Position numbers and translations under genes: made by a program
Notes under the pieces: generated by a model
The model's database searches: none
Told to the model about the DNA's origin: nothing
What the model saw: only the letters and a program-made list of their open reading frames with translations
From: Caprimulgus europaeus
Lineage: Eukaryota > Chordata > Aves > Caprimulgiformes > Caprimulgidae
Length of the DNA: 64,000 bases
Assembly (NCBI GenBank): GCA_907165065.1
Contig: OU015528.1
Coordinates: 44,073,515 to 44,137,514 of the forward strand
Reading direction: 5' to 3'
Shown: one piece after another, positions 12,101 through 21,800 of the stretch
Layout of the letters: every line of letters starts with the position of its first letter
Position numbering within the stretch: the stretch's first letter is position 1

Positions 12101-14086
12101 CCCATTCCCTGCCCCCTGTGACAGGGCGAGAAGGTGGAGACATTGGGAACAAAGTAATTGGAGCCCAGGAAGAAGGAAGGGGTGTGGGAAAGTGCTGTAA
12201 GATGTGGTTGTTATGTCCACTCAGATGAACTACAACGAATTAAATTGATTTTTCTTCCCCAAGGTGAGTCTGTTTTGCCCATGACCATAACTGGTGAGTG
12301 ATCCATCCCTGTCCTCATTCTAATCTGTGCCCCCTTTGTTGTGACTCCCTTCCCATCTCACCGGGTGGGGGTGTGAATGCAGGACCACATGGCCCCACTG
12401 TGGGTCAAACCCCCACGCTATTCCAGAAGCACTAGGAAGATTGTGATATATTACACATCATTTTGCTATTAACTTTGGCAAATCATTTTGTACCTGATAT
12501 AAGACCTGGAAATGGCTACAAAGACTCACTAAGTTTTGGCTGTCTAATGAAAGCCAAATATTAAATTCATCTACAAGAACATATACCAAATAAAATGCAA
12601 CATCCTAATTTACAAGTCTCTTTGCAAGCTTTATGCAACGACCCTACAGGCAGATAAGCAGCTTGTACAGTTGTATTCTGGAAGGATCCCAAAGGAACAG
12701 ACAAAAGCACATACCTTCTTAGCTCAAAAGGAAGCGTGATTTCCAGGGGGGTCCCCTTGAAACTGTGCTTTTCTCCAAAAACAAATTTTGCATCCTGTCC
12801 ATTTACAGTCACTTTAAATACCTGTAGGTCTCTTGTATCCAAGACCTGTAATGAAGCAAATATTACACACTTGTTAAATAGTGTAATAATTAACACTGCA
12901 CTCATCAAATCTTAAAACACAAGTCTCTCTGAAGAAATAAGTATTTATGCTCATTAATGAAGATCAGAAAAATTAAGTAACCATCTTGAGTACTGGGAAC
13001 CATAATTTTAATATAGCAACACATAACTTACAAAACTGGAGGGGAAAGTGGAAGAAAATCAGCTTCTGACCATGAAAATGGAAACAAGAGTTTACTAAAG
13101 TAAACTACAAAGGTAGAAGACTTCACAGTGCTGCTATGAAATGAACAGAATGATGTAAAAGCCCCTGCCCAGGCTTCTATCCTGGAACCAGCCACTATGA
13201 ATCGAGGCTTTCATGCAACAGAAGATGAATTAAACAATGCAGCATTCCCATACGCAGCAGGAGTGAAGTTTTTATTATGAACAGGATGGACTTTTTTCTA
13301 AAAAATGAGCACCAAACACAAAAGGATTTTATGGAGCCTTAAAAAAAAAGGCCACAAACCCCAAAGTTCACTTTGCATATAAAACAAAGCTAAAGATGTT
13401 TATATGCTTATTTGCTGTACGTTTATAGCTGAGAAAGCAGCTAGCATAATAAAACACGTGTAAAAAAGCCAGGAACGTGGCTTTCCAATGGTTTATTCCC
13501 ATCGTTTCGACAACAAGCTCTTCACCACTTGAAGGGCAAAATACAGGTTTCTGCCCCTCCCTTGCACAACGCGCCGGCTGCAGGCGCTGCAAGGGGGGAA
13601 ACCCGGGCTGCCAGGGGCAGCGAGGCGCCGGGTGACGAGCCCGACCAGCGCGGAGGCTCCAGCCGCGCAGGCGGCAGGGCGGAGGATCCCGAGAGGGACA
13701 AGTGGCCGCCAAGGGCGGCCGGGGCGGGAAGGAGGGAAGGAGCGGGACGACGGCCGGGGGAGACAGCTGAAGAGAGGCGACGCCGAGGAGGGAGACGGGC
13801 GTAGACGGGGCGCCTCCAAGCCCAGCCGCCGGCACCCGGCCGCTCCCCCTCAGCCCGGGGCTCCGGGGCCGCCCCTCACAAACCGCGGGCAGCGCGGGAG
13901 TCGCGCCTTCACCCCCCAGCCCCCCGCCGTTACCAGGCAACGCAGAGCCTCGCGCTCGGCGCGTGTGGTGAAGGCGGCCGTGCCCCGCAGCGCCCGCGCG
14001 CCGAAGTCCACGCGGCAGCGAAGGTAGAGGTGCCGCGTGAGGCAGCAGGAGGGCGAGGCGAAGGAGCTAGGGTCCGCCGCCGCCAT
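23..14086 (-). CDS. LTA4H: Leukotriene A4 hydrolase / aminopeptidase (exons 1-16, 3' end outside window)
   Basis: Cytosolic zinc enzyme of the M1 aminopeptidase family. It hydrolyses the epoxide LTA4 to the neutrophil attractant LTB4 and also cleaves short peptides such as Pro-Gly-Pro. Sixteen exons were joined by reading the minus strand: 13934-14086, 12715-12845, 9666-9786, 9083-9151, 8292-8396, 5951-6003, 5221-5293, 4776-4916, 4524-4547, 3473-3543, 3249-3360, 2205-2349, 2001-2104, 1578-1648, 970-1024 and 23-118. All junctions are GT/AG, all phases agree, and the 508 codons contain no stop. Visible signatures are SQCQ (Q133/Q135, substrate pocket), YGGMEN (266-271, peptide-anchoring loop), HEISH (H294, H298, general base E295), the third zinc ligand E317, and DVAYSSVPY with D374, Y377 and the proton donor Y382. 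The human protein is 611 residues in 19 exons, so roughly 100 residues, including the carboxylate-binding Arg/Lys region, lie left of position 1. The start codon was chosen by homology and a strong Kozak context (G at -3 and +4). The gene appears intact. Confidence 0.97.
970..1024 (-). CDS. LTA4H: LTA4H exon 15 (residues 458-476)
   Basis: The exon translates as [19 protein letters not shown]. It matches the ALSQRWI segment of the C-terminal armadillo-like helical domain. The donor is GTGAGT. Confidence 0.94.
1578..1648 (-). CDS. LTA4H: LTA4H exon 14 (residues 435-458)
   Basis: The exon encodes [20 protein letters not shown] then VKP, matching VDVLNQVDWNAWLYSPGLPP in human. The following codon is split AT|G (Met; Asn in human). 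Confidence 0.95.
2001..2104 (-). CDS. LTA4H: LTA4H exon 13 (residues 400-434)
   Basis: The exon encodes [20 protein letters not shown] followed by [15 protein letters not shown], the hinge into the C-terminal helical domain. The donor GTTGGG departs from consensus at +3. Confidence 0.95.
2205..2349 (-). CDS. LTA4H: LTA4H exon 12 (residues 352-400; catalytic tyrosines)
   Basis: The translation contains [21 protein letters not shown]374, Y377 and Y382 correspond to human Asp375, Tyr378 (site of suicide inactivation) and Tyr383 (proton donor). The donor is GTAAGT, followed by an intron of only 100 bp. Confidence 0.96.
3249..3360 (-). CDS. LTA4H: LTA4H exon 11 (residues 314-351; third zinc ligand)
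   Basis: The exon begins within [20 protein letters not shown]. The Glu of NEG is zinc ligand E317, 18 residues after the second histidine plus one, as in M1 enzymes. It ends GGWRELQNT before a GTAGAT donor. Confidence 0.96.
3473..3543 (-). CDS. LTA4H: LTA4H exon 10 (residues 291-314; HEXXH zinc motif)
   Basis: The exon encodes [20 protein letters not shown] and then EHF. It includes zinc ligands H294 and H298 and catalytic E295. The Trp codon at its end is split with exon 11. The donor is GTAGGT. Confidence 0.97.
4524..4547 (-). CDS. LTA4H: LTA4H exon 9, 24-nt microexon (residues 283-290)
   Basis: These eight codons, AGDRSLSN, sit directly before the zinc motif exon (human AGDKSLSN). The acceptor is preceded by an uninterrupted run of 20 T on the minus strand. 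The donor is GTAAGT. Skipping this exon would preserve the frame. Confidence 0.93.
4550..4569. repeat. A20 homopolymer (T20 polypyrimidine tract of LTA4H exon 9 acceptor)
   Basis: Twenty uninterrupted A on the plus strand, read as T20 on the gene strand, run into the AG that precedes the 24-nt exon 9. Its length is probably polymorphic and error-prone in assemblies. Confidence 0.9.
4776..4916 (-). CDS. LTA4H: LTA4H exon 8 (residues 236-282; GGMEN loop)
   Basis: These 47 codons contain [20 protein letters not shown] followed by [15 protein letters not shown]. This carries the M1-family G-x-M-E-N motif at 266-271, which binds the peptide N-terminus. The exon is phase 0-0, with a GTAAGT donor. 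Confidence 0.97.
5221..5293 (-). CDS. LTA4H: LTA4H exon 7 (residues 211-235)
   Basis: The translation is [20 protein letters not shown] followed by YEFAE. The acceptor is TCAACAG and the donor is GTGGGT. Confidence 0.95.
5899..5930. repeat. (TTA)n microsatellite in LTA4H intron 6 acceptor-distal region
   Basis: About ten TTA/TAT units just left of exon 6. On the transcribed strand this is an AAT-type repeat about 20 bp downstream of the exon 6 donor. Confidence 0.9.
5951..6003 (-). CDS. LTA4H: LTA4H exon 6 (residues 194-211)
   Basis: This short exon encodes [17 protein letters not shown], nearly identical to the mammalian segment. The final Arg codon is split into exon 7. The donor is GTGAGT. 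Confidence 0.95.
7023..7233. repeat. Degenerate ~80-bp tandem duplication, LTA4H intron 5
   Basis: A block at 7023-7105 recurs at 7153-7233. Shared landmarks are ATGCATTTG, TAATGA, CATG, CCTTTTCTAA, TCTAATGGT or TCTCATGGT, and AGATgATGCAT or AGATAGCAT. Between them lie shorter partial copies of the ATGCATTTGtCTTTTTT phrase. It does not overlap any exon. Confidence 0.7.
8292..8396 (-). CDS. LTA4H: LTA4H exon 5 (residues 159-193)
   Basis: These 35 codons begin [13 protein letters not shown] and contain [14 protein letters not shown], matching the family segment [13 protein letters not shown]...PDPEDPSRKIYKF. The acceptor is TTTCAG and the donor is GTAAGT. Confidence 0.95.
9083..9151 (-). CDS. 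LTA4H: LTA4H exon 4 (residues 136-158)
   Basis: These 23 codons encode [19 protein letters not shown] and end YYAE. The exon is symmetric in phase (0-0). It sits between a CTCTCCAG acceptor and a GTAGAT donor. Confidence 0.95.
9666..9786 (-). CDS. LTA4H: LTA4H exon 3 (residues 95-135)
   Basis: The acceptor ACACAG completes an Arg codon. The translation includes [16 protein letters not shown] and ends in SQCQ, whose two glutamines line the substrate pocket in the human enzyme. The donor is GTTGAG, with T rather than a purine at +3. Confidence 0.95.
11222..11385 (-). mobile_element. CR1 LINE 3'-end fragment in LTA4H intron 2
   Basis: The plus strand reads as the reverse complement of an avian CR1 3' end: GAATCACAGGATCATGGAAT, GGGTTGGAAGGGACCTCAGG, CATCCAGTCCAACCCCCCTG, then GTGTCCAGGTGGGTTTTGAA and CTCCAGAGATGGAGACTCCA. 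The element is therefore on the minus strand and 5'-truncated at GGGCAG, as most CR1 copies are. It is in the same orientation as LTA4H. Confidence 0.93.
11431..12417 (+). mobile_element. Avian ERV solo LTR (987 bp) in LTA4H intron 2
   Basis: The element begins TGTGTTGGG and is flanked by 5-bp direct repeats CTATT (11426-11430 and 12418-12422), the usual ERV target duplication. The last bases are CACG where CACA is expected. Near the 3' end are AATTAAATTGATTTTTCTTC and GAGTCTGTTTTGCCCATGAC, characteristic of the R/U5 part of a common bird ERVL-like LTR family; the related copy at 56,814 shares these. The central part carries repeated phrases such as CTCCACGCTGGAGCAG and CAGCCCGTGG. No gag, pol or env is present, so this is a solo LTR left by recombination. 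It is antisense to LTA4H. Confidence 0.88.
12715..12845 (-). CDS. LTA4H: LTA4H exon 2 (residues 52-95)
   Basis: The acceptor follows a pyrimidine-rich tract ending ACAG. The product [17 protein letters not shown] matches the N-terminal domain of LTA4H (human VLDTKDLTIEKVVINGQ). The last codon is split 2+1 across the GTATGT donor. Confidence 0.95.
13934..14086 (-). CDS. LTA4H: LTA4H exon 1 (residues 1-51)
   Basis: This exon encodes the N-terminus, beginning [12 protein letters not shown] and containing the conserved [11 protein letters not shown] strand of the N-terminal beta domain. It ends in ...LRCL before GTAACG, a donor that is weak at +5. It lies wholly in the CpG island. The open frame runs on upstream of the ATG, so the start rests on alignment to the family and Kozak context. 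Confidence 0.95.
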
Positions 14087-14177
14087 CGCTCGCGCGCCGT
14101 CTGCCCCCTGCCGCGCGGCCGCGGCCAACGCCGCAGCCGCCCCGCCCAGCGCGGGGAGGGGGCCCGCGCGCCGGCCC

Positions 14178-14194
14178 CTGGGAGGTGTAGTTCC
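14178..14194 (-). promoter_or_regulatory. ZNF143-like half element (AACTACACCTCCCAG)
   Basis: On the minus strand this reads GGAACTACACCTCCCAG. It resembles the first half of the ZNF143/SBS promoter consensus (ACTACAATTCCCAG). It lies about 100 bp upstream of the LTA4H start codon. The match is partial and the function is inferred. Confidence 0.5.
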
Positions 14195-14227
14195 GCCCCC
14201 CGCCAGCGGGGCGAAGGCAGCGCGAGG

Positions 14228-14255
14228 AACTGCAGCCCCCATGGTGCATTGCGGG
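14228..14255 (+). promoter_or_regulatory. ZNF143/SBS-like element between LTA4H and tRNA-Asp
   Basis: The block opens AACTGCAGCCCCCATG and closes GTGCATTGCGGG. It follows the spacing of the long ZNF143 motif (AACTACAATTCCCA...TGCATTGCGG), with changes in the middle. ZNF143 sites are typical of bidirectional CpG-island promoters and snRNA/tRNA-linked promoters. Position and orientation suit a shared control region. Confidence 0.6.
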
Positions 14256-14378
14256 AGGGGGCAGTGCGGCGCAGCGCGCGACGGGAAGCGTGGTTGGCCG
14301 CCAGGGACTGGCGCGTCAGCGGACTGCGAGTCTGGAGAAGCCATCTGGCGGCTGAGGGAGGAGATATGTTTGTGCAGC

Positions 14379-14450
14379 TCCTCGTTAGTATAGTGGTGAG
14401 TATCCCCGCCTGTCACGCGGGAGACCGGGGTTCGATTCCCCGACGGGGAG
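14379..14450 (+). tRNA. tRNA-Asp (anticodon GTC)
   Basis: This is a 72-nt intronless cloverleaf. The acceptor stem TCCTCGT pairs with ACGGGGA (one G-U) and the discriminator is G. The anticodon stem CCCGC/GCGGG holds loop CTGTCAC, with GTC at 14412-14414. The B box GGTTCGATTCC is perfect (14429-14439), and the A-box region TAGTATAGTGG is canonical. CCA is not encoded, as expected in eukaryotes. It decodes GAC/GAU. It lies head-to-head with LTA4H; I recall a tRNA-Asp gene beside LTA4H in human as well, which would make this conserved synteny. Confidence 0.98.
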
Positions 14451-14461
14451 GCAATGTCAAA

Positions 14462-14465
14462 TTTT
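14462..14465 (+). terminator. RNA polymerase III terminator of tRNA-Asp
   Basis: TTTT lies 11 nt after the mature 3' end. A second run, TTTT at about 14,470, could serve as backup. Confidence 0.75.
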
Positions 14466-15837
14466 GGTCTTTTCGTTCTTCCTCTTCGAGGTGGCCTTTG
14501 CCCTCCGAGGCAAAAAGTAGTTCTTTGCGAAATCAAAGCTGCGGGAAGAGTATCGCGACTTTAAAACAGGAAGCACGCAAGAAAAGCACAGCCCGGCTTT
14601 GTCTGCCCAGCTGCTTCAGGCCAGGGGCAGCAGGAACAGCTGTTTTACTGAGGGACATAGTGGGCAAAGTAATTTCAGACTGAAGTGGCTCAGACAGCTG
14701 AACTGGGGCGTTCATTAAGCCTTCTAAAACCCGTTTGTTCTTAAACCAAGAGGGAGGAAAACCCCCAGGCTCTGCAAAACCCATGAAGCAGAAACAATAG
14801 GAAGAGGGACAGGTCACAGGGACACAGCAGAAGAGGGAAGGTGGAGGGCCAAAGGATGTCTCCAGGCCTGTGGTGATGCAGCCTCTGGTTTTAATCCTCA
14901 GAGTGAGAATTTTGGAGACCAGGAAGCCCCGAGGTTGTACCGGACCACGGCCTGAGCCCACGCTTCCATCCAGTGGGCCAGTGCCTTCTGCTGTGCTAGC
15001 TGAGAGCACACTGCAAAGCAGCTGTGAGACTCCAGCATCCCTGCTTGCATTTATTTAGTATCATCAGAAATGGTTTTTAGGCACCCCACTTTTATTTGTT
15101 TATTTATTAATATTTCAGCACAAGGATACTACAAGAGATATCCTCCCTTCTGTGGGAGGCCAGCAGATGCCAAGCAGTAAATGCAATTGCTCAAATTTCT
15201 CTTTCTGCAAGTCAGGAAAGAGCATTGGAGCTGATCACACATAAACGGGGGAAAAAGAATTAGAACCCGAAACAAGAGGCCAAGGCACACCCAGCCTACA
15301 GGGGTGCGGGCTGCACGTGCCTGGTGTTCAGCACAGGAAGCCTGGAGGGTCCAGCTCTGGATCTGGCTTTGTGCACTCAGGTAGTTTGAATAAGATGATT
15401 CTGATGCCCTGACCCAGGCATTGAAAGCAAATGTTGTGTACCGTGAGTGATCTCGCATCAATCACACAAACACAACAGCAAGCACTCGAGGACAAAGACA
15501 AGAATTGACAAAACATTGCTGGAAGCCATGGACATGTAATGCCAAATGCCGAAGGTAACCTTTGTCACTCTTAGAAATCAGTTCCCAGAACAGCAGTCTT
15601 CAGCCACGTGCACACAGACATGGGAGCAATGCACCAGAAGCTGCAGGTGCAGGAGGGTTGCAAGGCTTGAGGTACAGTGCAAAACCAAGAGGTGCTTTCT
15701 TTCCTTTTTGCAATTTCTGAATTTCCTCCCATGCCCACTTCCCTTTCTTAAAATCCACATGTCAGCAGAAACACAATGAAACTAACTTTGTTTAGTAAAC
15801 AGTTTATTTCGAAACAGAGGATAGACCGTAAAATAAG

Positions 15838-15887
15838 ATGTAAGAACCGTTCAGTAGTTCACATGTAAGATCTGTTTAGTAGTTCAT
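15838..15887. repeat. 25-bp direct tandem duplication
   Basis: Two adjacent 25-mers both begin ATGTAAGA and share GTTtAGTAGTTCA or GTTCAGTAGTTCA, differing at a few sites. The repeat stops after two units, with a third ATGT beginning. Confidence 0.85.
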
Positions 15888-18800
15888 ATGTGTTCGCATC
15901 CAGTCAGGCAATTTCAGCTTTCGTAAAATAATAAGGTATTTGAAAAGCAATTAATTCAAAACAGAAATACACTGACAGCGCTTTGCAGGCATAATAAAAA
16001 AGAGTCTTGCAAGCAACTCCATACCTGCTTAGTTGGGGTTCCTGTTTTCAGATTAAGCTTTCACAGTGCACAAGCAAACTATCCAAGAGGCAAAGTTTTG
16101 CTATAGATGTGCAGCTTCTAGAGTCCAAGGAAGACATTCTCATTTGTTCATGGACAAAGGCAAAAGGAAGAGGAGCAAGGAGGTCAGGGTGTTGAGCAAG
16201 GTTCTACAAGGTCAGCCCTTCCCCCTCTGTGGGGTACTTTATTCACACGTTAAGTCTCCCCCTGGTCAGCTCAACCTCTTTTCCCTCTCCTGCGGTACCA
16301 GATCCTTCCCATGCACCCCCGCAGAACTGTCGCACCCCACCTGGCAGCATGCAGCCAGCACTGCTGGAACGCCAGCGGCAATGCTGGCAAGCCCAGCCCC
16401 AGCTGCCCACACCACCTCGGGCCACTGTGAGAATTCCAGTGCAGTCCAGGCTGGCTTCCCCATGGGCAAAGTCCTGCCAGAAGCCTCCTGCAGTGTTTGC
16501 AGAAGGAAAGTTTGAATAAAGACTGGCACTAATGAAATCTGGAGGAGCAAACACTGCTGTACTTCTAGTAGTAATCTTGCCCCAATTTCTTCTTCAAATG
16601 CCTATTGAATTATCCAAGCACAGCTTTCATCTGCATCTCTTGATGTTTCTAGTCATCCCACTCGGCTTGCCATCACGTGTGTGTTTTATCATCCTCACCT
16701 TATCAAAAGCTCAGGGAGAGCTGGTATCAGCCTCATGGCTAGGGGAGAAAGATGTGACCATACCAGCAAAGCAAGAGTGGGATGGAAAGTAAAATACCGC
16801 TTGCTGCCTTGCTGGTCACACAGTGTGGTAGCAAAGCAGTGCTGAGGGGAGGTCTGGGCTGGAGGTTCAGCCTGAGCATATTAACAGCATCTTGTTAAAG
16901 CATCTTGTTTAAGAATGTTCAAGCCTTGGGTACTGTGTTACTCCTGTGTATTCTGTTCTCTGTGTGATACACTCCTATGTGTGTTTAACTATGTGTGTTT
17001 TATGTATACTTAACCCTGCCAAATGTTTTAATTAACTTTTATCAAGGAGATTTTTGGAAGGCAAAAGATTGCTTGCAAATGTTGGAAATGGCTTTATGTC
17101 ATTAGTAATGAGGAAATACAAACTTATGAGCACCGAGAATCTTTGAAGTTTTATGGTGTTGGTTACTCTAAGGGCAAGGAAAAGGAGAGAAGGCCCTCTT
17201 TTTTAAACTTAATAACTATTAAATTAACATTTTAAGTCTAGTTAAAAATAGGTTCTCAGTAATTGTTCTAGCCAGCCCCAATGGGGAGACATAAACAGCT
17301 ACTGCAAATATGCTAATTGTATTCTCACTTAGAAGGAAACTAGTCAATAAATAGGGAGATCAGGCAGAGCAAAGTAAAAAATGTCACCATAAGTACTCAG
17401 GAACAGCTAATAGCAGGAATAGAAAAGGGAAAATTGTTCACAAGCTTTCTTGTAGGTCAGGACATCTAATGTAAGCATGATGAACTGGCAGTTTAGGAGG
17501 ATACAAGCCCTCTACTCAACCTTGATTCTTCTACAGTGGAGAGGAGAACGTGGTTGCCTCTCAGAAGGTGCTGAAACAATTTGCACCAGTAGCTGCTATG
17601 TGCTTCGCATTCCTACACAGGGTGAAGCAGCTGATCGTATAAGTTAAAAAAAAAAAAAAGTATCCTGGATGAATTTAATCTTAATTTGAGAAGTTTTAGC
17701 CTATCATCATTAGTATCCACTAACTGTCGGCCCTGAGGACCCCAACGAACTCTGTAGTCTCATCCCTTCACTGAGGAGACTGGCTGCCAGTGCCACTGAC
17801 CAGCTCTGTGATGGTGCCAGCTTTGGATCAGCTCCTGGGAAAAGAGCTGCATGAGGATGACAGCTGGGCCATGGCTGTTCCCGGTCGCTGCCACCATCTC
17901 TGTCCTTCTCACCTTGTGCAGGTGCTGTGAGGCTGTGCCCTTGCTGGTGGCAGAACGGCCGCGCCTGCCCCACCAGCCCCTGGCCCGCCAACCATTGCAG
18001 AGCAAGAGTGCGGGTCCGTGAGCACAGCGTGCCACCCAGGAGCTGATGGTGGAGTCCTTTCATTGAAAACTTCCAATCTCCTTGCACAGGTCTGGGTCTT
18101 GAGGTGTTGCATGTTGCTGCAGCCCCACTTGGCTCAGTGGAGCAGTGCTGATCTAAGCCGGATGAAACCCTGACCTGCCCGCCGATTAAAAAATACCCAG
18201 GCCGTCATCAGGCTTTTGATCCCAATGCGTGCTGTGGTTTTATGATTCTTCCAGACTAGCCTAGCATCTTTCCATGTTAGCTTATAAAGGTAAGTTAGAC
18301 GTCCACTTTTTCTCCAGTAGCTCTTAATACATTGAGCACTTAATACTTGATCATAATGATTTACAAGGAACTGTTCAGTTTTGTACATGAACAACCAGTA
18401 ATGGATCCAGTTTCCTGAGACAGACAGGATAGAAAATATTTTAAAAAGATATCTCATTCATAGTTTATCCTGCATTTATTTTTGATCAGCTTCAGGGCAT
18501 CTATTCTATTTCTGTTTTTCTGAGAAAGACAGTTTCTTAGTCCTGTCTTCCCTGCAGAAGCTAACAACCATTTCATACACGTCAAATGGTCTGTTAAATA
18601 TAATTTCCATTATCCTTCTTTTCATTTGGAGGAAATATGTTTTGTAATTTTTTCCAGTTCCTCCTTTCTTCTGATTTTTAAAATACATTTGCATAGGCAG
18701 TCATCTTTTTTTTTAACTTCCATGTTGCTAGACATGCACACAGCTTACACCACCAGAAGGATTAGGCTCAGCTTTTAGGTACTATGTTTAATGTAACATA

Positions 18801-21800
18801 GAGACCTGATGTTCAAAGTCGCCCACAGTATTTCTAAACAAAAGCACCCAGAAATCACAATATACACTTGAAAATGTTAACCTGCACTTTTGGGATACCC
18901 TATTAAGTAACTAACTTTAAAACTGCCACTTAAACTGCCTGTGTTTGCATTTCTACATAGTTACAACACAATTCATTTTTATCACTTCAAAGCGTACAGT
19001 GTATTTTCTTCTCCAAAGGATATTATTTAACTGTATGCAGAGATCTAGCAACTTCAGGGTGTCATTATGACAGGCTCAGGTAAGGACAATTCCTGCCTCA
19101 AAAATGAAAATCCAGATGATACACAGTTAACTCTTGTGTTAATTTGATGCTAAACATCTGTTACACCACTTAGCTTGTTCAGCATTTTTTTTTCCTCAAA
19201 TATTTTCTTTGTTAAAGCTTTTGAAATCTCCTGGATGGCAACACTTCCTCTTTCTGGTCGTGTTATTCCCATTTACCAACAGTGGGTTGCAGCATCCTTC
19301 CCCATCTGAGAACCCTAGCGCACACGGAACTTTATCATACAGAGAGAATTGCAGTATATGAAGACATCTTCCCCCCGCCCCATGTATCTGTAGCTATTAT
19401 TAGCTCATAATCATCTCAATTATCAGTTTTAAAAACATCTGCTTCTGGGTGACTGGGTCCTTTTGGTTCCATGAGGTACCAAAAACCAAGTTCATACTAA
19501 ATTTTATCTATTTCACACAAAGCATGTTCGTAAGCACTTCACTTGAATAGGATGCAGATGCTCATCTACTTGCAGAGTGAATTCCTTGATCACAAAAGGG
19601 ACTTCTGTCTCTGTTTAATATCTAAAGTTTTCCAAGATGAGGTTTCATGTTTGTTTTCATAGGGTTCAGCTTTAAATGACATTTTCCCTGGAGATCAATA
19701 CAAACTGACCTCTGGATAAACTCGGGGATATTGTTTTAGGGGTAGGAGGGCTATGGAATTGCGCCTAGATTTGGTGCTGATTTTCACCGACAGGTGCACA
19801 GAAGACCATTCATCTTCTCCTGCTTCCACACGAGGCAGTGGCTTGTGGTCAGCATAACATGCAGTAATTAGGCTGCTTTTGAGCTCATTGTTGGGCCAAT
19901 TGTCTACATCTGTAGAGCAGTAGGTTGGATTTCCCTTAGCTAGACTTGATTTTTTTTTGTTGTTAGATATGCTTCTTTGAGCCTTTTTGATTCTTCAGGG
20001 AGATGGTGCAGAGCTTTTACATGTAATTATCTGGATATTTGTCCCTCATGTCCAAGTTCAAAGCAGGAATGCAAACCAGAGCAAGAACACAAGTAGAAAC
20101 AAAATAATTGCAGGAAAATACCATATTCCCAAAGGCTTAAACATAAAGCAAAAGTCTCATACATCTCAACTACAGATGTCTTTACTCAAGAATGGGAGCA
20201 GAGAAGAAATATTTACTAAACAGAAAAAGCTTCTACTACAGTTTTGGAAGAAAAACTTAGTCATGTTCTTTTCTCTTTTCAGTCAGTGTGACAGTATCAG
20301 TGTAATTTTTGACCTTGCAGAGGGCTCACTTATTTCTTCTGCTTGCTTTACTACATTCACATCATCTGCAGCATTCTCCTGTTAATGCAACCACTGGAAA
20401 TTTTCACAAACCATTTGGTTTTACATTCTTCCCCCTCTTATGTGTAGACTTGGAGTGTGACATGAAGAGTTGTCATTAAAGCAATGTTTATATTACTACA
20501 CATGCTTACATGGTGTTGCCAGTCGCTCTAAATTTCAAAAGCTTTGTGTCTGGCACAGAAAAGTCTCATGTTTTTAAATCAGAATTTGCAGCTGTGACCC
20601 TTTTGCTAGGCTTTGCCTGGCAGCAGCATTGGCTTCAACTTGTAGAAGTCAAGCTGGGAAAATTGAGTTATTCCATGCCAGTACTTAATAAACTCTACTT
20701 TTTCACAATAAGCAATTAAATCAAACAATATTTTATTATAGAGGAGAAAAAAAGGAGAAAGGAATCAAAAGAATTATCAAAAGCCAAAGAGAAATGCTTT
20801 CTTTAAAACCACTGGTTGATGATGTGAGTCTCCATCACTCCTCAGTGAAGGGCTGTGAGGGTGTGAACAGCAACGACTTCTTCATAGTTTGTTGTCCTCT
20901 TTATTTCTCAAAGTCAGGTGTGCCTTCACTTAGCCTCATTATGGTACTGGTTAACAAGTGCCACCATTTACTCTGCAGTGATGAGCTGCTCCCTGCAATG
21001 CTCTTCATTACTCATCTCTGTTTGCTGTTCCTTTGCCCCAGAGATCTCAGCTCCTTTGCAGGAATACCCACAAAGCCCACAGAGTGTTCTTGCCATAAAG
21101 GGAAGACTCCCTAAACAGATGTGCTAGCAAACATCCCCCTTTGTCTTTGATGTGGATGCCCCAAGCCTGAGAACAACTGGAGATGATTACCACAGGCTTA
21201 GTCAGCTTTTCACAACACAGGCAGTAACTTTTGTATTTGTCTCATAGCTGGTTTTTATTATGGCTATTTCATAAGGCAGAAGTGCCTTCCTGCCTTTCCC
21301 CCAACTTATTGCATAACACGCAACAGAACATGCAAACCGGTGAAGTCTGCTATTCAGGTGGCACACTCTTCCTGTGAACCACCCCATCCATCCAGGTTTT
21401 CATACCTGCGGTGCTCTCAGCAGAGGGATGGATCTTCTCCTCTTGGCCCACTATCCATAACCTCAGCCAAGTGATGTTGCTACACCAGGATGCCTGTAGC
21501 CGTGCCCTTTCTGTGCAGGGTTAGCTCCAAAACTGTGAAGCAGAACCTTCTTGGGAAAAGCCATGCACCCAGAGGAAGGGGCTCCTGTGCAGGTTTGTGC
21601 AGAGACATTCTGAACCATGAACTACAGACCTTTTCCCCTCTCCCTCAGCTTCCCTGCACCCTTCCTGCCTGAGACTGGTGGAGTTCAGATGGCTGAGGGT
21701 TGACTGAGATGATTTTTCATTGTACTCAGCACATGACCCAAAGGAAGGGACCATCTGGGACCATCTTCAGCAGAGAAAAAGGTTCAAGAAAGCCCAAGAG

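Larger units (their letters stand above)
13560..14340 (-). promoter_or_regulatory. LTA4H: CpG-island promoter of LTA4H
   Basis: This very GC- and CpG-rich block contains exon 1 and reaches about 250 bp upstream of the start codon. No TATA box is visible, so a dispersed housekeeping-type promoter is likely. The ATG itself lies in ATGGCGGCGGCGG, a YY1-like core. The transcription start should fall in about 14,090-14,250 but cannot be fixed from sequence alone. The island edge approaches a tRNA gene on the opposite strand. Confidence 0.88.

Noticed and set aside
11305..12220. Minus-strand open frames of 246 and 136 codons
   Set aside because: They lie in the solo LTR and CR1 fragment, antisense to the LTR, and match no protein family I know. 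They are shadows of GC-rich repeat sequence.
13368..14683. Long overlapping open frames on both strands across the LTA4H CpG island (up to 228 codons)
   Set aside because: High GC removes stop codons by chance. Only the minus-strand exon 1 frame has family similarity and a correct donor.
16066..16554. Overlapping plus and minus frames of about 95-149 codons at 16.1-16.55 kb
   Set aside because: There is no recognisable domain, both strands are open, and there is no splice or promoter support.
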